This document shows positions 1 to 11,403 of a stretch of 64,000 nt of DNA, one piece after another. Under the pieces are notes generated by a model. That model was not told where the DNA came from. It worked only from the letters and a program-made list of their open reading frames with translations, and searched no databases. This DNA is from Bisporella sp. PMI_857 (lineage: Eukaryota; Ascomycota; Leotiomycetes; Helotiales; Helotiaceae): assembly GCA_021307315.1 (NCBI GenBank), contig JAJSPD010000007.1:682001-746000 (forward strand), read 5' to 3'. How positions within the stretch are numbered: position 1 is the stretch's first letter; the number at the start of each line of letters is the position of its first letter. The position numbers and the translations under genes are program-made.

Positions 1-358
1 AGAATCATCATGTATTAAAGGCCATTCGCTATAGTCTTGTCGCTATTTGAATAACCACCATACTATAGCCCGTCCTCCATCTTGTGTTTCATCCAACCTG
101 ATATCTACCTCTCGACTTGATATCCCTGTTGAATGTGGCTCTTGATAGACCGCAGCAATAGAGGGAAAAAACAAAATAAATGCAAATGCATGGCCACCGA
201 CCCGCATCGCAGCGCCAGTAAAGAACACAAGTCATGCTAGCAGTCGTTTGCAGACCACGGGGTATCATGAGACCAAATAAATCAGCCAAGCCCCCAAACT
301 CCCGAATCAAATGAGTCCTCGATTATCAATCATATGCAGCCAATCAATCTTTCGAAAC
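1..358. other. Intergenic, no gene recognised
   Basis: This stretch lies downstream of the BTB gene stop codon. Short minus-strand readings cross it but lack a recognisable domain or convincing splice pattern. It probably holds the BTB gene 3' UTR. Confidence 0.5.
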
Positions 359-2391
359 CTAGTTCCAATCCTTCAAAACTCCTGCGACAGGCTTCTGCTC
401 AGCCGCAACCCAATATAACTTCCTTGGAAATGTTAGCTTTGTATCGAAACCCAGAACGGTAAATGAAATTAGCACTTACTTTCGCTCCTCCAAGTCCTCG
501 AATGGCTTGACAGGCCGACCCTTGGGGCTGCTGTTCATCACACCTCTAATGCGATCAAGCACATCCACAGTTGCGGCACGTGGAAACTCTTCTTCAGTTG
601 CGCGCTTGAGCCAGGCCATGTCCAAGGTCCAGGCACATTGATCAATAAGTAGCTTCTTGAGGCCGCACTCACCATGCTTGTACTCCTTGGTCATCTCGTA
701 TATATCGGTAAGAGCGCAAGTTTGAATCATGCCAGTGTTTCGACGCCACATTTCAATACCCTCAATGCAAGCATCCTGGCAAGCGGGTACACCGATACGA
801 CCGGCAACAATCCAAAGTTCAACCAGAGTTTGGCATGAAGCCTTGGGGCGGCCATCGAGAAGACCAAATCCCTCAAAGCCATTATAGAGCCAATCAAGGA
901 ATGCGGCGAAGCTTCGACGGTTGACAGGACCAAGCTACCAAGTATTAGTAGCAGACAAAAGGAGAGCACATAGAGAGTCGACCCACTTTGTCATAATCAA
1001 TAGTAATCTCACGGGGGACATCTGGAATCTTCACCGTCATATCAATAGAAACCTTGCGTGTATCATTCTTTCTATGATATTTAAAGTTAGTAAGTATTTC
1101 AATCAAGGTTTTAGCGGGGGTAGCAACTTACAAGAATTTTGCAATCTCATCATCACCCGCCCAGTGTAACTCATCTCTAACCAGGTCACCATCCATAGAT
1201 CCTCGCAATGTGACAGAATCCTTCTTTGGTTGAAAAACATCCCGAAAGTAAGGGGAGAAGTAGCACAAGAGATTTCGGTGAACAACGAAGTCCTAGTTTC
1301 ACGTCAGTGCGTGTCGTTGAACTGTGAGCAGATGAAGAGTGTCATAACTACAGGCTTGGTTAGAAGGCAGAAAACAGGTAGTACTCACCTGCTTCAGGCC
1401 TTCAGATGCAACGTATATAATCACAGTGTTGTCACAATCCTCAATTGGAGTGAGCCAAAGATCTTGAATGGAGCGGCGGCGTTGTTCATCGTCGTAGATA
1501 GACTTGCGAGGCGGTGGCGATGGAGGAAGCGGAGGACCATAACCTGGGATGACAGATGGCCTAGCTGCGATTAAAGAGTTTCCGACCGAATAGATAGGCA
1601 CGAGTTCTGGGGAAGTCATGAATGAAGGAGAAGGGTAGAGACCTGGTGGTTGTGGAATCGCGAATCCCTCTGGAGGTGGGGTTGGGAGTCCTGGTGGAGG
1701 AAATAGCTTGGCGAATCCAGGACGATGGGGAATTGAGAAGTCTCCTTGGGGAGGGAATCCAAGGCCAGGTGGAGGTGGTGGGCATGGGAAAGTAGGAGCC
1801 ACATTACCAACCGGAGGCAGAAAGTATCGGTTGAGACTTTGAAGGTGAGAAGATCTCCCAGCACCAATATGAGGTCCACACTGTTGCATTTGTGAATAAA
1901 AAGGAGGAATTGGATCCATGCTCTCAAATTGTGAACCGCCGCAGAAATTAGGAGGAGAGTTGTTAATGTGAGGTAGGGTAGGGTATTCGAATGAAGCTTG
2001 CATACCGTGGACTCCAACGTCGCAAGAAGCTGAACCGTTGAAGCTTTTGTATGGCGATGGGAAGACAGAAGTAACGGAGGTGGCACGAGAATTGTCGAAG
2101 GTTGGGGCGTCAGAGCTGTCAATGCTGCTAACCTTGGAGAGAGCAAGGGGAGAGGAGTTGCCTACTCGATCGAGTAATCAGTCAAACTGCGAGCTTGCAG
2201 ACGTAAAGTGATAGGGATTAGGGATGCTTCTCAGCATCGCCACTTATGAATGGATAGGGGGAGTTGGAGGGGTACATAAGGGTAATAGAATACATACCGC
2301 TGACTACCTGGTCCAAACCAAGGCTAGAGATGTCGTCCTCGCAGCGGTCTTGCTTCTCAATGGCAATGATAGAATGTTGAAGGGAATCCAT
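359..2391 (-). CDS. BTB/POZ-domain protein with proline-rich N-terminus
   Basis: Six exons splice in phase: 2391-2298, 2161-1389, 1292-1132, 1071-987, 934-480 and 422-359, giving about 543 residues. Residues 1-260 are low complexity, with repeated PPPPPG, PPPG and PPG stretches. The BTB fold begins near residue 275 with VIIYV, and across the intron comes the FVVHRNLLCYFSPYFRDVF stretch typical of BTB domains (buried strand, then the S-P-Y-F core). After it comes an LVELWIVAGRIGVPACQD stretch seen in many fungal BTB proteins. BTB domains mediate protein-protein contact, often as cullin-3 adaptors or transcription factors; no partner domain is visible here, so the cellular role is unknown. The start ATG is the first in an exon whose donor fits the next exon's phase. 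The last intron skips an apparent stop just after residue ...LEERK; the final exon adds about 20 residues. Confidence 0.8.
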
Positions 2392-3441
2392 GTTGGTAGA
2401 AGGATGTGGAGTGACGTAGAAGACGGATATGTGTATGTGAATGTGAATGTGAATGTATAGTTGTACAGAGTAGAGTATGAGAGTATGTAGCTGCTAAAAG
2501 AAAGGAAGAAGTAGGACAAACAAACAGATGGTAGTAGTAAAGAACTGAAGTAAGGTGGTTCTCGATGAATTGAAGTTGTGAAGTTGGAAGTTGTACAATT
2601 GTACAAAATGAGGTGGTGTGAATTGGTGGTTGGAGTTGGAAAGAACGAAGGGGAAGGATGAGGACAGAGGGCCAAAAAAACGTGTTGAATATATACCCCT
2701 TCTAATAAAGCTAAAGCTTTCTGACTTGCCCCGAATTAGAAATATGTTTATTCAGAGAACAATAGGAAGCCTGCCATCATTTTTCAAGTTCAGTTTTGGA
2801 AATGTTGTATTGTATCTGAAGGTGAGAAGAGCAACAAAATAGTACTGATTGGCACACATTGAGTTACAACACACCTTCAGTATCACCTATATTATCTTTA
2901 TCACATCTGAGGCATGATAAGCTTCAAGGAGGACATTCAAGCAAGTATAATATTTTTGTTACGTGAGTCTACGAGTGACATCAAGGGCAAATTTGGGTTA
3001 GGTGTAAGGTGCCTTTAGCTTCATCTTCAACAGTACCATATCCACTCGTAGCCCTAATACAGAGAGCTAGGAATACATTCCTAGACTCACTTTTGTTGTG
3101 AATAGAATCAAGCATAACTTCTCTACTGCATATCCTGGTCAGATCACAGACTTATATATGTGATGCTTGGGGTGGCCATAAAGACAGAGATGCAAAAAGT
3201 CCAGTCTCACCAGCTACTAAGGACTGAAGAGAAAACTGCAGTTCAAAGAATTTTACATGAATGTGCCTTTGCCTAGATACTTTGAAGCTCCCGTCTGTAT
3301 GGAGGATCTGATTAGTCTGCGACCTCTCAGCCTGAAGTATCACCAACCATCCAGAGCTTGATGCGCATAGCAGTCTAGTTCCCCAATGTAAATGAAACAA
3401 CTCCTTTCAAATTAAAATCAACGGCAGGCTGCCTTGTTAGC
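2392..3441. other. Intergenic: BTB promoter and GH16 3' flank
   Basis: No gene recognised. The part next to the BTB start is rich in GA/GT on the plus strand and holds a hexanucleotide microsatellite. The remainder is AT-rich without open frames of note. Confidence 0.5.
2435..2457. repeat. Hexanucleotide microsatellite (ATGTGA)n
   Basis: About four tandem copies of ATGTGA lie roughly 45-65 bp upstream of the BTB start codon, probably within its 5' leader. Confidence 0.8.
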
Positions 3442-4726
3442 CTAGAAAACCAGGTGGCTCACAAGATATGCTAAGAAAAACACAGCCAAGGCGGATTGAA
3501 CACCACCCTTGGTGCGTGCTGCGGCATTCTTTGGATATATGGTCTGTCCCACAGTCTTATTATGGTCATCGCTGAAGAAGTATGTGTCAGAAGAAATACC
3601 ACCATTTTCAGGAATTTTCATGTCCAGCCCATGGAACTGATCTGGGATTAGGCAAGTTGCTCTTGGGCTGAATGGATCCTTGCAACGTGAGCTGTGAGCA
3701 GATATGCGACTATCGGAAGAAGAATTGAAATATGCCTTGACGTAGCTCACAGTAAGTATAGCTTCGGTTCGTGGAGGACCATAAGACCAGAGTGGGTTGC
3801 CGTTGCTCCAGTGCGTAAGAATCATGTGACCAGGGGAAGGGTTAACTAGTACCGCAGTTGAGTTCATCTTGCCAATGACCTTGCCATCGCCATAGAAAAC
3901 AATGTACTTGGGAACAAAGTCAATGCGGTACTCATGAAAACCATCTGTGGGATCAAATGGGAGATTGACAACGAAGTAATTGCCAGTACTAGCGGCATTG
4001 TAGCCAGCTTTCCGCGCTTCTTCTGACTGTAAGACAAGGTTAACAGGAAAAGTCTTGTTTTCGTGATGAAACTGAGATGAAAGAAATTCCATGTCAATTT
4101 CTTGGGTATCATTGAAGTACTAAGTCTTGTTAACTGTGCTTAGAGCGGAATAAAGTAACCAAATGATTGCATACCCAAAAGAATGCGGCGCATGTACCAG
4201 GGACCATTGTTAGTTTCATAGCTGCCCTGTAACTGCCCCAGAGCAAGTCCTCACGATCAGAATTTAGCTGAGCAGTTTGTACGTAACCATCTTCCGGACT
4301 TCCAGTACCAACAGAAAGCTGTAAGCCAGGATCTCCGCCAAGTTGACCAGGTCCAGTCCAGTCGGTGAAGTTTTCGATCGGGTTGGAAACAACGTTTTCG
4401 ATGGAATAGTTCATGCCATAAGGGCCACGGCCGACTGCAGCGGCTACACTGTACGCCTGGCGCTTCCAGTCTGTATCAAAGGAAATATTGCGAATGTGCA
4501 GGAAATCCGACTCAATGACATCTGTGAAAAGAAAAGGAGGCGCGGTGTTATCAATATGGGTAGTGTATCCACACTCGCAATCAGCGGCGACGAGCGCGAC
4601 CTGGAAAGAGATTATTAGCACTGGATTACAAGGACCTTGCTTGCCCGAAGGCGAGTTTCACCTCCTAGGCAGGTGGTTGTCAGGTATACTTACCAATCCA
4701 CCGATCAAAGAAAGGAGCGTGGTCAT
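3442..4726 (-). CDS. GPI-anchored GH16-family glucanase/transglycosylase
   Basis: Three exons (4726-4694, 4600-4175, 4119-3442) give 378 residues. Exon 1 encodes only MTTLLSLIGGL; joined to VALVAAD it forms a textbook signal peptide, which is why I chose this ATG over longer readings. The GH16 catalytic motif E-x-D-x-E is present as QEIDMEF, created across the second intron junction (nucleophile E, acid/base E). Downstream are aromatic strands typical of the fold (TDGFHEYRIDF, HWSNGNPLWSYGPP) and several N-glycosylation sites. The C-terminus ends in a hydrophobic tail (ALAVFFLAYLVSHLVF) after a small-residue stretch, a likely GPI-attachment signal, so the enzyme probably acts on beta-glucan or a related polymer at the wall or membrane. 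Substrate cannot be read from the sequence. A second, diverged GH16 gene lies at 32571-33859. Confidence 0.85.
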
Positions 4727-5012
4727 AGCAGACCTGGGCCCAATTGTTGTTTTCATAGTAACAATCAGTCTGTTGATTTTGTGGATAGGCCCAGATCTTT
4801 TGGCAGACACCGTGATAGCCACAAGCAGCGCGACCAGGACGACTTGGGTGAAGATGACCACACAGCCCATCGAACTTGGAGAAGTTACAGCGGCAAGGTC
4901 TGGGATACAGCTGGATGTCGTCTTTGCGAACTTCGAACACAGGACCAGGCTCGTTGGAAAAGAGTCTGCAGATATATTCTTTGCCACGGAAGGGAAAAAC
5001 CCAATCCGCCAT
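4680..5012 (-). other. Overlapping cysteine-rich reading frame upstream of GH16
   Basis: From ATG at 5012 a 110-codon frame runs to TGA at 4680 with nine cysteines and many aromatic residues (for example CRCNFSKFDGLC, ACGYHGVC, TDCYYENNNW). It overlaps the GH16 signal-peptide exon in another frame. A good intron (donor GTAAGTATG, acceptor ATCGCAG) lies just upstream, suggesting this DNA is transcribed as a GH16 leader. It may be an upstream ORF, a small secreted-type gene lacking a clear signal peptide, or chance: a plus-strand frame is also open here. Confidence 0.25.
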
Positions 5013-6320
5013 GGCACAAGCTACAGGATTGTTGTCGAAAGGGAAGGCACGCAGGTGAATGCAAGAGACTCTGCGATGATTCGCTCGGTTAGCAACAGGA
5101 GGTCTTGGCATGAGTAGGGGGCTGGTGAACATACTTACTGGCGAGTTGTTGGATGATGACAAAGTAGTAGCTAGATGATCCGAATTATTTATTGGGTTGC
5201 TGTCGTTGGATCGGGACAAGCTGTAGGAAGGGTTGTGATGATTGGGAAACCGACCTGTTGTGGTCGCATCCTTTTGCCATCATTGGTGCCTCGCAGCCTC
5301 GAGGCATCAATGTTGTGCCTGACCTGGACAGCATAAAGGCGATCATAGCAGGAAGGCTAAATACTGAACTCTCGGGATGACAAGGCAAGACTGAATTATC
5401 AGATTAACTTACGAGGGAAACACCCACGTAATCAACTACATCACAAAATTTCTGGTTCATGACAGTAGCACAGGCTGTTCTTGCTCCCTCTCAGCTGAAT
5501 TAGCTTCATACAGGATTGTAACGTATATCACCTAAAACCACACCTCGGTAGCTGAAGCTGCTGCGGCATTCAAAAGATGGATGGTACATTCTTTGGAGAG
5601 TCTAGCTCGAGGTTTGGTTAAGAACTATAGCGATAACAAAGGCTTCCTTCCTTTGCATGGACCACATTTCTCAAGATAGCATAGAAACTACCGGGCATAT
5701 CTTTGGATTTTCATTCTGGGTCTAAAAATTCATACTCATTGAGAAGCATTGCATGACGTCGAACAACACCTTCATGAATACCAGTGTTAAGAGTCTGTGT
5801 TCAGGTTCTCGTGGATACATAGATATCACGATAAGCATGTTTCGTTCTCTACTACAGCCCACCACTGGCAGTGTCTCGGAACCTTGCTCGAGACAGACGC
5901 CGATACGCGATGACTGACAACTGTTAAGTTGGAAATGGAAAAGCAGACATATATAGTGACTATTAACTGCCAAACGTCTGGATATAGTGATCTTGACTGC
6001 ATTACAAGAAGCCCAGGCAGTGAGCAGGTGACTTCTTAAGCGGTTTCATTATTCTTGCATCTTTTGAAACGGAGCTTGATTTGAGAATATCATAGAGGAT
6101 ACTCAAACCCCACCTAACATAAAACGACATTTCATTCATTAGATAATGAGATACGTGCGGATACCGAAGTTGACTCCGCGCTCCAATTCTCATGAAACTA
6201 CAGCAAGCATATGCGGCGAGCGCTAATATGTACAAATATACAGTAGATGCAAAGCCAGAACGCCAGCCCGGACAGATACTCCTACATGTGGAGGAAGTTC
6301 CTACGCAATCCCAAGGGCTT
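5013..6320. other. Intergenic, no gene recognised
   Basis: The stretch lies between the GH16 leader and the stop of the cohesin gene. Only short frames without family resemblance are present. It probably holds the GH16 promoter and the cohesin 3' UTR. Confidence 0.5.
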
Positions 6321-9300
6321 TCAGTCGCCCATTACTTCATCTTCATCACCTTCCGCCGGGATCTCCGCTGCACCATCCCCATCTTCACTAACAGGCAAGT
6401 CTTCCTCTAATTCTCTCCTTCGCAGATCCTCAGCTGTGCCCTCTTCTGGTTCTGCCTCATCAAACGGATCATCTTCTTCCTCTCCCTCTTCCTCAGCAAG
6501 CTCCCTACTCTTTTCTGATTTCCTCGCCGCAATAGCAGCTTGCTGTGCTTTACTTTTGTGGCTCCGTTTGACTTTTGACTTGGGGTCATCAAGATACGCA
6601 ACCACATCTCTGAAGTTTGCCCCAAGTCTAGTGCGGTTTCTCTGGATACGAGCACTGAGCTTACCAGAAGATTCCCCACTTACATCAATGACTTTGGCGA
6701 GGATCGCTAGCACGAGCTTACCGGTCAGCTCACATAGATGCTGCTCAGTTTTCAGGGTCTCGCTTCGTCGCTCGCTTTCAGTAGCGTTCTCGTCATCGTC
6801 ATCATCTTCTTCGGAGTCAAGGTCTTCTGGTGCTTCATCTTCACCTGGCTCGGCAAGTTTCCGCCTAGATTTCTTGGCAAAAGTCCTTTCAGCTGTGTCG
6901 AAAATGGACGTAAGTTCTGCTTGAACCTCAGGCGCAATCTCCTTGACCAAGGTTTGTAGAAGTTCATTCTGTGTCTTTGCCTCCCCAGCTTTTGATTTGG
7001 CTATCCTCGCAGGTCTCAGTGTTGCAAATAAAACGTGCAGATCCAGGAGAGTTCCCGTCGCGAAGAGTCGCACCGGGTCATTGGTTGCCCGGGATGATAA
7101 AGCAGCTATAAGATTAGTTATGAAGACTTCTTGTATATCTTTGAGGTTGTCAATTTCAATTTCTGGTACGACGTTTCCAGCGGATATAGACTCAGTCAAA
7201 GAGCGGGCTTTCCACATGAAGTAGAACATTGCTGAACGGATCGCAGATAGCACAACTTCGTCCTCTAAAGCATCTAAATCGGGGTTTTCTTGCTCAAAAA
7301 CTCCACGGGCAATGACATCGATTAAGATGGCGATCGGTGAAGGTTGACTGTCTTCGACATTGCTCTCTAAGGGCTCGACACAGTTGGAGATACTACTAAG
7401 CTTGTCGAGTCTCGCGAGGTTATGTGACAACTCCACAAGAACTGGTTCCCTAAAGCCTCCGCGTTGAGATATATCATCCACTTTGTTTATTTTGTTAAGA
7501 GTATTTGTTGCGTCCTCCCAAAGAGACTGCACCTTGTTCTCAGTAACCTCTTCTAGTTCTTCAAAACCTCGAGCGTGGAGTATGGCGGCCCCAGCTTCCG
7601 CAAGAACGCCTCGATCCGCATGGGTTGTAAATTGATTGCTGATATCGTCCAGTAATTTAGCATATGCTGTTGAGTCTTGTCTTAATTCCTGGAAGACTCC
7701 CAAATTGAGCACATGTTCGAGCCTAAGAATAATTGTAGATGTATGAGGTGTAGCTCCATATTTCTTCAATAGTCTCGGTATCAGATTTGCCAGACGGCGT
7801 GCCGTAGATTCTTTTGCCTCTGAAAGCTCGTCCTTGGTCTTTTTTTTTCCTTTCTCAGACTCGTCGATATGTGTTAGACCTAGCTTGACCACAGCATTCA
7901 AGATCTCTAGAAGAATGATCTCCTCCTTGTCTGTAGGCTTGAAGGATACAATGATTGTTCGTAAAGTCTTGCTATTACCACGTGGTTTCGCAGAATGATC
8001 GAACAAGAGATAACTTGCAAGAATATCCCAGTCCTTGCTCTCGCCCATTCTTTCGTAGAGTACTTGAGCAGCAAGCGTGAAACGTGACTCAATATGGGAT
8101 ATATTCAAAAAATCTGTATCGGCTGACCGACTGACTTGACTAGGCAACTCGTCCTGATCCTCGGTATCGTATAATGCAAGGGTCTCAGCAAGTGCCTTTA
8201 GTTTAATCCATTCCTTTCGTGGAGATGTTGTATCGTCTTCATCAACTGCTAGCACCTCTAGTTCTTCTGGCCCGCCTAATTCTTCGATCTTTGCCTCATA
8301 AGCCTCCTCGACACCTGCCATGAAGAAGTTCACAACAGCTTTTCTGACGATTAGCTCTGAGTCAAAAATGAGCTTTCCCACAGTATCAATGTCATCGGGC
8401 TCCAACATGCCAGCTTGACGTATCGTATGAGCTAGGGCCACTGCAGCTGACCGCACCGTCGGTTCGGAATCTCTAGTTGCGATTTCTACAATACGTTGTC
8501 GAAATCTTTCAATGAACGTTCCCATATTATGGTGGATATCAGGATTCTTCATAATGTTATACAATTGATTCACAACTCCTTGGCGCATAGGAGCATGAGT
8601 ATCGGAGAGCATCCATCCCATATATCGGAGATAGGTGCCTTCGGAGAAATGATCAGGTAGTGTTCGAATCCAGTTTCCGAGCCCATCCACACACTCGAGG
8701 CGTATCTTTGGGTCCACGTCCCGATATCGATGTACGTATACAGTATCGAAATTGTCGTTGATCTTTGTTAAAAGGAACTCATATTTCTTCTCACTGACCT
8801 CGATATTCTTGTGAAACTGGGCATTTCTAGCCTTGTTGGCTCCTTTCTTGTGCTCAGACTTCACTTGTTGCCGGATCTTTGCGGCTTTTTCTAGCTCCTC
8901 GCGAGCCAGACTACACATTGCGCTGGTTATTGTTAAATTAACAAGGGTTGCAGTATGGCGAAACGGCCGCGAGCTTGACGAAGACATTGTCACAAACCAA
9001 TTTGTGATATTTTCGATCAAGACCTCTTCGTCATACATGATATTTGTTTGGCCCATCGTAGTGACCAGTGCTGTGAAAAAGTCAACGAGTGCGTTTCGAA
9101 AGTCGTGGCTGCTCTTGGCTTTGGAGATCAATGGATAGTCTGTAATGTTTTGCTAGAATAGGGTCAGCCGAGGCGCCAAATGATAATGCGCGAACTTACA
9201 GCTTGAAACTCCTCTTGGAGTTCTCCCAGCTTCGCCTCCACATTGTCGACGTCATTGATATCATCTTCTGTGACTTGTATATCGCATCCCGCACTCTTGA

Positions 9301-9890
9301 GCACCATATTTACCAACCCCGTCAAGGCAGCTGGCGCAGCTTCTCTGTAGTCATTGATGAATGTGGCAGCAACATCATCTGTATGGTGGCCACTCGTGTA
9401 TATTTCGGCTATCAAGGAGTCAGTATATTTCACGTTGCTGGTTTGCGACAGGCATACCATAAAGACCTTCCGCTTCTTTATCTGCGATTGCTACTTTCTT
9501 TGCTTTCTTGGGTCGAGTTGGAAGCTTTACAGCAGGCGCCGATTGATGCGATGTTGTGCCATTGACTTTAGGCTTTTTTGCGGCGGGTTTTCGAGCTGGC
9601 TTCGATTTCTTACGAGTCTCCTTCAACTCTTCCTCCGCTGCGCTCTCAGCGGCGTCGTCGCTCTCTTCCTCTTCTTCCTCTTCACTTTCGGACGCGCCAT
9701 TCTCAATATCATCTACTACTCTTTTCCGCTTCGAACTTGCGGGCACGACTTGTGATGTGGGCGCATCTGGCACGAATTTCTCTGGGGCTTTTACAGCGCG
9801 TCCCGATTTGCGACGGGAGCCGCTGGCAGCTGGAGGGGGTGTCATACTGTTATTGGAGATGTCAATCAATGGCGTCCTCCTAGCTGTCAT
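6321..9890 (-). CDS. Cohesin subunit Scc3/STAG (stromalin)
   Basis: Three exons (9890-9458, 9408-9200, 9152-6321) splice cleanly through 49-nt and 47-nt introns into 1157 residues, the usual size for fungal Scc3/Psc3. The N-terminus is basic and acidic (SGRAVKAPEKFVP near residue 30; a glutamate run near 70), as in the family. The stromalin conservative domain is clear near residues 350-435 (VHRYRDVDPKIRLECVDGLG, then RYMGWMLSDTHAPMR). HEAT-like alpha-solenoid follows, and the C-terminus is highly acidic (DSEEDDDDDENATE, PAEGDEDEVMGD). Scc3 binds the kleisin and DNA and is essential for sister-chromatid cohesion and for loading and release of cohesin in the nucleus. The start ATG is supported by the family-like basic N-terminus; an upstream ATG is out of frame. 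It is divergent from ureD across 358 bp. Confidence 0.95.
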
Positions 9891-10248
9891 TGAGGCATCG
9901 GTTGCGATGTAGAGGATAATATTGTTGAAAGGGTGTGATGTTGGTTATCCTTTGGAGGGGTGTTTCGTGGACCGCGTTTGCAAGTCGCGATGCTCATGTT
10001 CAACAATCCCTTTTAGGTTAGTGCAATAACGAATAAAAAGTGGAGACAATAGACAGAAACCACGAGCTTCATAGAATCGCCATCGAGAGCGGTTATTCCC
10101 AATCACCTGCGTGCAACTTCGATGCCTCTTGCGCTTTAACATTGTGTAAAACGAGTGAGTCAATAAATCAAGTTCGCAGTATGTTGCTAATTATGCACAG
10201 GAGCAGAAACTTTAATAATGACCCAGTCTTGACCAAATTTAAAGCTCT
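9891..10248. promoter_or_regulatory. Shared promoter of Scc3 (minus) and UreD (plus)
   Basis: A 358-bp gap between two divergent start codons must hold both promoters. No specific factor site could be assigned by eye. Confidence 0.5.
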
Positions 10249-11235
10249 ATGGCCCCTAGCTCTCCTTTTCCACCGTCTGCATCTGCTCCAGGTGAAGGGA
10301 AAGTTATTGTACAGCTCCTTCCTTATGATATCTCCGCACTAGAAACTATAGCCTTTCAGTATCCGCTGAAGTTAATCTCTCCCTCGCCATCTGCACAGCA
10401 AAAGAGTGTGCTCGTCTTTCTGCTTACATATGGTGGAGGACTTGTTGGAGGCGATCATATTAATCTTACCATTGAAGTGAGACCAAATGCGAAGCTCAGC
10501 ATAGTTACACAAGGCCATACCAAAGTCTTCAAATCGCCTTCACGTGACGTTGTAACACGACAGCAACTGAGAGTGCACATTAAGAAAGGAGCTGCAGTTT
10601 GTATGCTTCCTGATCCAGTTCAGCCCTTTGCAGGGAGCGTTTATGAACAGCTGCAAACATTCTTTGTCGATGAGGCTGCATCTCTTTGCCTCTTAGATTG
10701 GGTATCGGAAGGACGTACAGCAAGAGGAGAGGATTGGGACCTAGGCGCTTGGATTGGTCGGAATGAAATATGGGCTACTGGGGAGAAACCGAAGCTTCTT
10801 CTGCGAGACAAAGTCATGCTCGAGGGAGGTAGTCCTACCAACCGTGGTCAATCATTGAAGAATAGAATGCAAGATCTTGCAATCTTTGGTACTTTGATCC
10901 TACGTGGTCCTCTTGTCAAGACATTATCAAGTTTCTTTCTTTCCGAATTTGCGGCAATGCCAAGGTTGAAAGCTCAAGATTTTAGGTCACAAGCAAGAAT
11001 AGACAGAGACAGTAAAACGCAACCATCAAAACACAAGCTCTGGAGGAAGAATAGGTTGCAGTATGAAAAAGAATATGGAGTTCTTTGGTCTGCTGCCAAT
11101 ATCCGTGGCTGCACAGTAGTAAAGTTTGGCAGCCGAGCAGTGGAAGGAGCTAGAGTATGGTTGGGAACTATGATTAAAGAAGAGGGGAGCATTGAGAAGC
11201 ATTTTGGAGATGATGCAGTAATGTGCGTCAAATGA
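10249..11235 (+). CDS. ureD: Urease accessory protein UreD
   Basis: Intronless, 328 residues, ATG to TGA. The UreD (UreH) family signature is plain: LLTYGGGLVGGDHINLTIEV near residues 60-80, then TQGHTKVFKSP, LPDPVQPFAGSVYEQLQTF and LLDWVSEGRTARGEDWDL near residues 150-165. UreD acts with UreF and UreG as the chaperone scaffold that delivers nickel to the urease active site in the cytosol. The C-terminal part (residues 240-290) has a basic insertion (SQARIDRDSKTQPSKHKLW) common in fungal forms. The first ATG is used because the LLPYDISALETIAFQYPLKL beta-start follows at the normal distance. No other urease genes are in the window, as expected for a fungus. It converges with the RING gene across 168 bp. 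Confidence 0.95.
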   Translation: MAPSSPFPPSASAPGEGKVIVQLLPYDISALETIAFQYPLKLISPSPSAQQKSVLVFLLTYGGGLVGGDHINLTIEVRPNAKLSIVTQGHTKVFKSPSRDVVTRQQLRVHIKKGAAVCMLPDPVQPFAGSVYEQLQTFFVDEAASLCLLDWVSEGRTARGEDWDLGAWIGRNEIWATGEKPKLLLRDKVMLEGGSPTNRGQSLKNRMQDLAIFGTLILRGPLVKTLSSFFLSEFAAMPRLKAQDFRSQARIDRDSKTQPSKHKLWRKNRLQYEKEYGVLWSAANIRGCTVVKFGSRAVEGARVWLGTMIKEEGSIEKHFGDDAVMCVK

Positions 11236-11403
11236 TCTATTCACAGCTAGCGCCCCCAATGTGACCAAACAGGGAAACCCTATTTCAGACTGTCAAGAGC
11301 ACCTTCATGTTATAATGACCTTCGATTAACAAGCATGCCGCTTGATCACCCCGAGAAATGACTGAGTGGCGTAGTCGCCATTGATCCTCCGAGAAGCTGG
11401 TTT

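Noticed and set aside
4488..5117. Long plus-strand open frame across the GH16 5' region
   Set aside because: It lies antisense to a well-supported exon and signal peptide and has no family resemblance.
6247..6924. Serine-rich 225-codon plus-strand frame
   Set aside because: It is the antisense reading of the acidic Glu/Asp-rich tail of the Scc3 gene (GAA/GAT read as TTC/ATC and TCT/TCA).
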